Part shown: positions 57,936 through 64,000 of the stretch, piece after piece
How positions within the stretch are numbered: the stretch's first letter is position 1
Layout of the letters: each line of letters opens with the position of its first letter
NCBI GenBank assembly: GCA_950295325.1
Contig: OX485807.1
Coordinates: 3,102,501 to 3,166,500, forward strand
Length of the DNA: 64,000 nucleotides
Origin: Polytrichum commune
Taxonomy: Eukaryota; Streptophyta; Polytrichopsida; Polytrichales; Polytrichaceae
Direction: 5' to 3'
The notes under the pieces: generated by a model
Database searches by the model: none
Seen by the model: the letters and a program-made list of their open reading frames with translations, nothing else
Told to the model about the DNA's origin: nothing
Made by a program: the position numbers and the translations under genes

Positions 57936-59307
57936 AAGAGGCGACTGCGGTGAAGAGAATCAAAACTGAATTGGGCATTCCTTTATGAACGTTTTCTTAG
58001 TTATCAATACATGTATTCAAGATAATATTGTATGCGTACATACCTCTCATAGCCGCACTAATTAATGTGTCCCATTGATCTCAATGGTCTTTTGTCCAGT
58101 GGGCACTAGATCATTAACATTACAAACATACACTTATTCATGCCGGCCTTGAAAGAGGTCCGGAGTTTCTATCTATCTCCCATTGATCCAAGACTTGAGG
58201 GTCTTTAGAGATTATTTTGGTGTCAAATCAATCAAAGTTTTGATTTTGAGTTGTGAATGATTTTCCAACATTTTCACTAGATAAATGAGATGCACAATAA
58301 TCTCGAAAGGACACCAAAATATTAATTTGTTGAGTCAATGGTTTCTTATGAGAGGGAACTACACTAATATGTGCAATCGGGTTTGCCTTTGCAAATAGGT
58401 TGCTTCCTTTACGCATGCAAATGACCTTGGGTCAAACCCGTATCACAAACACTTTTATAACTTTGCTCATTCACCAATATAGCAACTAACTTCTAGTATA
58501 TCAAAAGTGTACCAATGGGTCCATAAACTCCAAATTTACGTAAATACGTAATTCTAGTGAAATGAAGGGGAGAGGTTTGACTTTGTCTATCCAGAAGACA
58601 ACTACCTAAAAACGAATTCCATGGCAAACTTCAAAAGGCATCTAGAATGTTGCTCTGGAAAGTTTGACAAGGGAGTCATTTTCATACAAACGTCTTCCAA
58701 TTCATATCAAAAGTGCTTGCCCTTCATTTCACTAAAACTGGGGGTTCCGTGACCACTTTGAACACTCCTTAAAACATTACAAAATGTCAAGAGTGAACCA
58801 AACCCCCCTCCCAAACCATGAGGTCTTAAGAGAAGTTCAGAATAACTCTATTGTGGTAACAAATTTTCAAAATAGTGTGGAATGTCGATAAATTAGTGTG
58901 GGGCAACTAAATTTCATACATGGAGTGCACGTTTTTCACAATTTTGGTCATGCGACCAAAAAGCGCGGGGGTCGAGACAAGGAACCGGCGGCATCCATCC
59001 ATCCACCCACCCATGATGACCACAACATCAAAGGCATGCACTGTACGACTAAGAAGATTTCATGGGGTTAGGGTAGCTAGGTGCGACTAATTTAGCATTT
59101 TATTTGCGGCGGTGGGCGAGGTCAGAAGGACCCATGTTAATTATATCGGGAGGTTTCTTGTAAGGGCGAGCCAGCTATATATGGATATAAGCTTCGGGCA
59201 TGCAAGCCAAGTGGAGGCCACCACTTCCATCGATCACAAAAACAAAGTGTGTCTACATTAATATTCTATCAAGCTATTGCTTATTAGTATGTAGCTACAT
59301 TTGATTA
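57936..59307. other. Gene-free stretch
   Basis: No gene, RNA or transposon recognised apart from the start of the foldback element at its right edge. Confidence 0.5.
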
Positions 59308-59445
59308 TCCCATTTACTGCATGTTACTATTCAAAGTTACAATGCGCAACAACCTTTCGAGCTTTTGTGAGTGAAAGTTGGACATCCGAGTAATAAGATG
59401 TTATTGCACTGCATAACTCCGAATAGTAACATGCGCTAATCGGGA
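59308..59445. mobile_element. 138-bp foldback element with about 45-bp inverted ends
   Basis: The left end TCCCATTTACTGCATGTTAC and the right end reading inward, TCCCGATTAGCGCATGTTAC, continue pairing through TATTC..AGTTA..CA.TGC. Flanks TGATTA (59302-59307) and TGATCA (59446-59451) may be a target duplication with one change. Superfamily not assigned. Confidence 0.65.
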
Positions 59446-59466
59446 TGATCATTGTACCATAAGAGG

Positions 59467-59640
59467 ACACTCTATTTCGTCTTTTCTAAGTGTCGGAATG
59501 TGGTTTCCATGTGGGAGTCAAGGCGGTCTCGACCAATGTATGATTGACAAGTGGCAAAACTTGAGGGAAAACAAATTGTTCTTCGTTGGAATAGAGAGTC
59601 GTGTATGGTAGTACACCGTTTATCATAATTAGTGTCACAT
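59467..59640 (+). repeat. Dispersed repeat family R4, copy A
   Basis: Shares CTATTTC.TCTTT, GAATGT.GTTTCCA.GTGGGA, GGCA..A.TTGAGGG.GAA and TAGAGAG..CGT.TATG with 63370-63525. Confidence 0.65.
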
Positions 59641-59807
59641 GTGAAATAGTGTCATTGTACCCTATTTTGAGGCATGTGTTAGGTTATAATATTGATCAAC
59701 AACTTCACCATTAGTGTCACCTCGTGACACTTCACGTTCAAGTGCACTTAATAGTATTTTGGCATGAGTGTGTCTAACAATGTTGTGTGAGGTGCATGCC
59801 TATGTTA

Positions 59808-60224
59808 GAGCGTCCCCACCAGACCGGGCATAGGGCATGCCAACGCCAAAAATGGGGCATCCCGGGTTCTTAGGTGGCGGTACCGGCATAAATTGAGCCC
59901 CACCAATGTCCGGTCCGGCATAATTTAGAACCGGCCCGGGTATAGTAAGGGCCTTCCCCCGCCATAAATGGTTCATATGGCGGCCCTCCTCCGGCCCGCC
60001 AAGAGATTACTTTAATATCAGATACTCCGATATCCTACTTTATCCCATGTCAGATAATAGGTGTCGTTGTCTTATTGATTGCTTCCTAATTATACCGGGG
60101 GTATGCCTAGGCTTTGGTGGGCTCTGACTCAAGATGAGCTGCCCCGCCCAAGATGGAGGACTCCCCAAAGGTATAAAATATTATATACTCTATTTGGCGT
60201 GTACCCGGTCTGGTGGGGACGCTC
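59808..60224. mobile_element. PIF/Harbinger-type MITE with perfect ends, TTA target duplication
   Basis: Both ends read GAGCGTCCCCACCAGACCGG inward with no mismatch. TTA flanks both sides (59805-59807, 60225-60227). 417 bp, GC-richer than its surroundings, no transposase. Perfect ends suggest it is younger than the intron 3 MITE. Confidence 0.9.
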
Positions 60225-60884
60225 TTACAGAATGGTCTACAAGTTGACTAAAGAATACACAAATGGCACTCGGCATTCGAACGCTCAAGGGTGTCTCCCT
60301 CTTGCATACTAACTAAAAGGCACACACGCGACACCTGCCATTAGTATGCTCGAAAAGGTCTTCCCCCTTGAAAGCTAAACGTAAAACCATCGACTCAAGT
60401 ATCCCAATGAGCTACACTAAATGTCATTTTGTAAATAGATTTTCACTTGGAAAAATCACTTTCGCTGACGAATAGCATCATATTGACAATCAGGAGACGT
60501 GGCACTTTGAGTCCTCTAGGCATCTCGTTAGGCCCTACGCAAAGAATGTGTGCGTCATTGAATACCATAAACGGCGTACGAGCCCCTCTATGTACGACGC
60601 CATGCTGATGACAACATACGAATGTAATGTCAATTAGTCCACCCTTTATTCCAATTTAGTGTGGATCACCTTTTGGAGCTATGTAATACTAAAACAACGA
60701 AACACCACACAAATAGACACCTAGTATGCACGGTATAGAACACAACGAAAAAAAACGTTGATAAAAAAATTCCATTACAAAAAATGTAGGTTATTATTAG
60801 AACCTCAATAAAGCATGTGAATGAGCAGCGTGTATTTGTGAGGGTTGGGACGTCGTAAGTTTGGTTCACATGTTTGGAATCTTA

Positions 60885-61246
60885 GGGCCGGTTCACACTA
60901 TGGCCAAACTTCGAGAGGAGAAGCGTTTCGACCAATGAAAATGCATAAATGTCCAAAGTTCGTCCTCTCGGCCTTCACACTAGAGGCCGAAGTCCAAAGC
61001 ACGTCGCCTCCAAAAGAGCCTAGGTGGCGACACTTTTAGGAAAATATGGCGGGAAGAGTTCGGCCTCTCGAGCCAAGTTTGGGTCGAGCAAAATGCTCGA
61101 CCCAAACTTCCGTCGAGAGGCCGAGCATTTTTAGCTGTGGATTATTTTAATATACTTTTTCAACCCAAAGGCTTCTCCTCTCGACATAGTTTGGGCTAGA
61201 AAAGTGGCGCTTCTCCTCTCGACTTGGGCATAGTGTGAACCGGCCC
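60885..61246. mobile_element. PIF/Harbinger-type MITE with long internal hairpin, TTA target duplication
   Basis: Both ends read GGGCCGGTTCACACTATG inward with no mismatch. TTA flanks both sides (60882-60884, 61247-61249). 362 bp. The element folds along much of its length (CGAGAGGAGAAGCG / CGCTTCTCCTCTCG), and the centre at 61075-61109 is a perfect 16-bp stem (AAGTTTGGGTCGAGCA) with a three-base loop. Confidence 0.9.
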
Positions 61247-61683
61247 TTAAATAACATAACATGTGAGTACTGTAGGGGCTGGGCTTCTCGACATGTCAGG
61301 AGGTGGAAGTGTGCCTTGGATTTTGGGTCCCTCATGATTCAATCAAAGAAAACTACCCAAATTCAGAAGCCACGCTAGCTGCTGTCACCCAATGATTTTC
61401 GAAGCGCTTATAAAATTGCCTCCCCACCCGATTCTCAATAAACAACTCTTTCATACTGCCCCCAGTAACGTACACTATATATATATATATATATCTCAAG
61501 GTTGTAGTGAAATTGTGTTCGACTTCAATTTGCAAGTACGGGTCCAAATTGACCAAGATAGATAGATAGAAACTCCGGTCCCAATTAAGGGGCCGGCGTG
61601 AATGAAGTGTCCGTTCGTATTGTCAAATGACCCGATGCCCGCCAGGCAAGGGGAAATTTGGACAGTACTACTCTCCCCTTTCG

Positions 61684-62006
61684 AGGATGGACACTATAGT
61701 AACCAGAAGACAGATAAGAGTAACCCACCGTATTTGTTAGTAAGTGATTACGTTTGTATTATAGTATAAGTTGTGGTAATTTGTTGTGGCGGTGGTCGCC
61801 AAGTCATGTTTCCTTGGTTGGTTGAGGGAGGATGTTTGTACTACACTTAGACGGTCCGGGTTCGATGAGGATGGACACTATAGTAACCACAAGACAAATA
61901 AGAGTAACCCACCGTAGTTGTTAGCAAGTAATTACGTTTGTGTTATAGTATAAGTTGTGGTTTGTTGTGGCGGTGGTCGCCAAGTCATGTTTCCTTGGTT
62001 GGTTGA
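61684..62006 (+). repeat. About 182-bp tandem duplication
   Basis: Units starting at 61684 and 61866 share GATGGACACTATAGTAACCA, AGAGTAACCCACCGTA and GGCGGTGGTCGCCAAGTCAT. The second unit ends at TTGGTTGAGGG; the first runs on for about 35 more bases. A tRNA B-box-like GGTTCGATG lies at the junction. Confidence 0.92.
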
Positions 62007-62289
62007 GGGTCAAATTGACCAACATGAAGTAAATGAGTGGGGGAGAGCCGGCCGACCGCTCGTTAGCTAGCTACACTATTTTCGTTCTAATTAGTGTGGG
62101 TTACGATTTGGAGTTTCGCATTTTACTGAGGGTGCATCATTTTTTTACTCAACTAACCTTAGTAGTTAGGATGCACACCGAAGAATAGGATATAACTTGG
62201 TTGGTTTAAAACGATAATGTCGGGAGAACGTTATAAAAGTATGTTACTCGAAATGGTGAACCAACACTAACTAGAGAAAATAGTGTGCT

Positions 62290-62510
62290 TATATTTGACA
62301 ATGCTGATCAAAATATAACATATGTATTTTGTATATGATGTGTAATCGAAGTTAAATCTCCAACAACATCAAGTGCACTTGAAGACTAAGTCACTTCCAT
62401 GACATGGCCACTTTTGACATAATTGATCAAAAATGAAAGTCTTCAGGTCAAAACATGTTTTGTGCATGAAGAGACCCAATTTGGGCCTCTCAACGCTTAA
62501 GGGTTAAAGA
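62290..62510 (+). repeat. Dispersed repeat family R5, copy B
   Basis: Matches 57680-57935 in order, with shared CAACATCAA, GTGCACTTGAA, CACTTTTGACATAATTGATC and CTCTC.CAACGCTTA.GGGTT.A. Confidence 0.5.
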
Positions 62511-62703
62511 AAAATGTGTTTGTTAGTCCAAAATGCACTACACTAGTGAATAAGATGTGAGTCATAACACATCGCATTTGATTCTTGTAGCTCTAAGTTG
62601 GGATTTTCTATAACAAAATTATGGCATTTCCGACCAACAAAATGTAGTTAAGCGATTATGGTTATTAAATCGAATCCGCCATTGGTTTGGGAAACTAAAT
62701 GAT

Positions 62704-62811
62704 GTTATTAGTATTAGTATTAGTATTAGTATTAGTATTAGTAATAGTATTAGTATTGTTTGGGTGGTGGTGGTGGTGGGTGTGTGTGTGTGTGTGTGGG
62801 GGGGGGGGGGG
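62704..62811 (+). repeat. Compound microsatellite
   Basis: ATTAGT units (62704-62758), followed by GGT, then GT, then a G run of about 15 bases ending near 62811. Confidence 0.95.
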
Positions 62812-62889
62812 GGTCCGCACATGCGGCAATACCTACCATTATTTTTGTTTCATTAATTTGGAGAATTGCATGAGACTTGGAGTCGAAGG

Positions 62890-63115
62890 AGCTTTTTTAG
62901 TATCCGGGGAGGATTTTGGGCATAATCAGTCAAAATCCAAGTGTTTCAGAGTCCAAACGGTTACATGTTGACATCCTCCGATTTTTCTTTATTAATTTGA
63001 GGTATATACTATATATCCCTCTAAAACGATGTGTAATTTTCTTGAACTTCAAAAGGTTATTTCTCAAACTCAACCGGTTCATTTGTAACTAGTAGTCAGT
63101 TCCTCCCCATTGATT
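62890..63115 (-). repeat. Dispersed repeat family R2, inverted copy D
   Basis: The reverse complement contains ACAAATGAACCGGTTGAGTT, TATAGTATATACCTCAAATT and GATTATGCCCAAAATCCTCC, matching 50795-51022 nearly end to end. Confidence 0.8.
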
Positions 63116-63149
63116 GCACTTAATTGAGGGCCTTCATTAATAATAGTTC

Positions 63150-63320
63150 CTTACGGCACCAAGCCAAATTCTTAGGTTGAGTGGTTGGGACTCATCCGCA
63201 CATGTGGGTTTCGTTCTCCCACTATGGTCCAACCAATCATTGTGGGGGTCACCCAGTCAACCGGTCAACCAACGATCTTAAGAGTAGTGTATTGGGGCTT
63301 GATAAGTCTAGCATGGGAGG
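63150..63320 (+). mobile_element. SINE-like element with tRNA-like head and a body shared with the 5S-headed elements
   Basis: TAGGTTGAGTGG (63173-63184) resembles a tRNA A box and GGTTTCGTTCTCC (63207-63219) a degenerate B box. The following CTATGGTCCAACCAATCA, TGTGGGGGTCACCCAG and TATTGGGGCTTG match the body of the 5S-headed elements in GH2 introns 15 and 17. Ends and target duplication not found. Confidence 0.5.
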
Positions 63321-63369
63321 ACCGATGGTGATCCGGTTGACCGGTTTATAATTATTATATACGTGGTAA

Positions 63370-63525
63370 AGGGCTGCCTATTTCATCTTTACATGTGCTA
63401 GAATGTAGTTTCCACGTGGGATGCAAGTGGATTGTGCCAAATAAGAGCATGGCATGTGGCAAGGTTTGAGGGGGGAATGATTATTTTGTGTCATATAGAG
63501 AGACCGTCTATGATAGCTTCCACAT
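63370..63525 (+). repeat. Dispersed repeat family R4, copy B
   Basis: Matches 59467-59640 in order (GAATGTAGTTTCCACGTGGG and downstream blocks). Confidence 0.65.
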
Positions 63526-64000
63526 TTGATTGGCTTAGTATCCTTTGGGCGAAGAGACTCTACATTCATACTAGTGTCGGCAAACATAGGCATAATCTTT
63601 TATTTCTACTTGTGCCAACTATCTCTCAAAAATGATGGCACCATATTACAGGAGACCAATTGTCTCACGTTTGTAGCGTCTACTACTACTTTTGCAAAAG
63701 TTTTTAGATTAAAATTGATGAAATTGATATAATTGTCAACTTGTTCAAGAATCAAGCATAAATGAAGAGCATTCTTATTCACATGTTGGATCCAAGCTCA
63801 AGAGCAAATATCATGACAAATCGTGAGGTAGATATATGGTATTTGGATAGTTTTTTTTCTCTCTACACCCACTTCTTGTAGGGCATGGAACACATGATTA
63901 GTGCAAGATGATTAGTAAATCCAAAACATGTCCAAAGCAATTTGCCTCATATCTTTTGGAGATTATATGCATGTCTTATTCACTATCAAAGTGAAGAATT
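63526..64000. other. Gene-free stretch at the window edge
   Basis: No gene, RNA or transposon recognised. Confidence 0.5.

Noticed and set aside
63173..63219. tRNA gene
   Set aside because: Box motifs are degenerate and no cloverleaf acceptor stem is visible.

Overview
This is plant nuclear DNA. Its genes are split by many short GT-AG introns, it has plant-type gene families (GH9 endoglucanase, LacZ-type GH2 beta-galactosidase, GRAS regulator), and its intergenic DNA is full of small transposons, decayed retroelements and tandem repeats. The TE-derived DUF7869-like reading frame and the PP4R1-like HEAT-repeat gene suggest a seedless land plant (lycophyte, fern or bryophyte), but that is inference, not something the sequence proves.

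Layout. 1-2.4 kb: the 3' part of a DUF7869-like gene with one in-frame stop. 2.8-6.1 kb: a decayed LINE on the minus strand, whose reverse-transcriptase core is readable through C-to-T-type stop codons. 6.2-6.7 kb: a decayed frame of unknown family. 7-10.9 kb: gene-free, with two dispersed repeats. 10.97-14.76 kb: an eight-exon GH9 endoglucanase (504 aa, plus strand). 16.93-28.73 kb: an 18-exon GH2 beta-galactosidase (about 1245 aa, plus strand) whose introns host a MITE, two 5S-rRNA-derived SINE-like elements and three copies of another repeat. 31.3-41.1 kb: a HEAT-repeat gene of about 20 exons resembling protein phosphatase 4 regulatory subunit 1 (plus strand). 42.8-45.1 kb: a single-exon GRAS gene (767 aa, minus strand) with a roughly 1.8 kb leader region. 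47.1-64 kb: no gene recognised, but several small DNA transposons with intact target-site duplications, a 236-bp tandem array, a 380-bp repeat cluster and several dispersed repeat families.

Function. The two glycoside hydrolases lie next to each other in the same orientation, but they probably act in different places: the GH9 enzyme is predicted to be secreted to the cell wall, and the GH2 enzyme has an N-terminal extension that looks like an organelle transit peptide. I see no evidence that the genes form a functional cluster.

The most interesting signals are: 5S-rRNA-headed SINE-like elements, one nested in an older repeat with a 12-13 bp target duplication, which share their body with a copy bearing a tRNA-like head; four MITEs with TTA duplications and different terminal repeats; a GH9 gene with a GC-AG intron, two sets of intronic tandem repeats (one copying the splice-acceptor segment) and an Asp-to-Asn change in the C-terminal active-site signature; and a LacZ nucleophile codon split by an intron.
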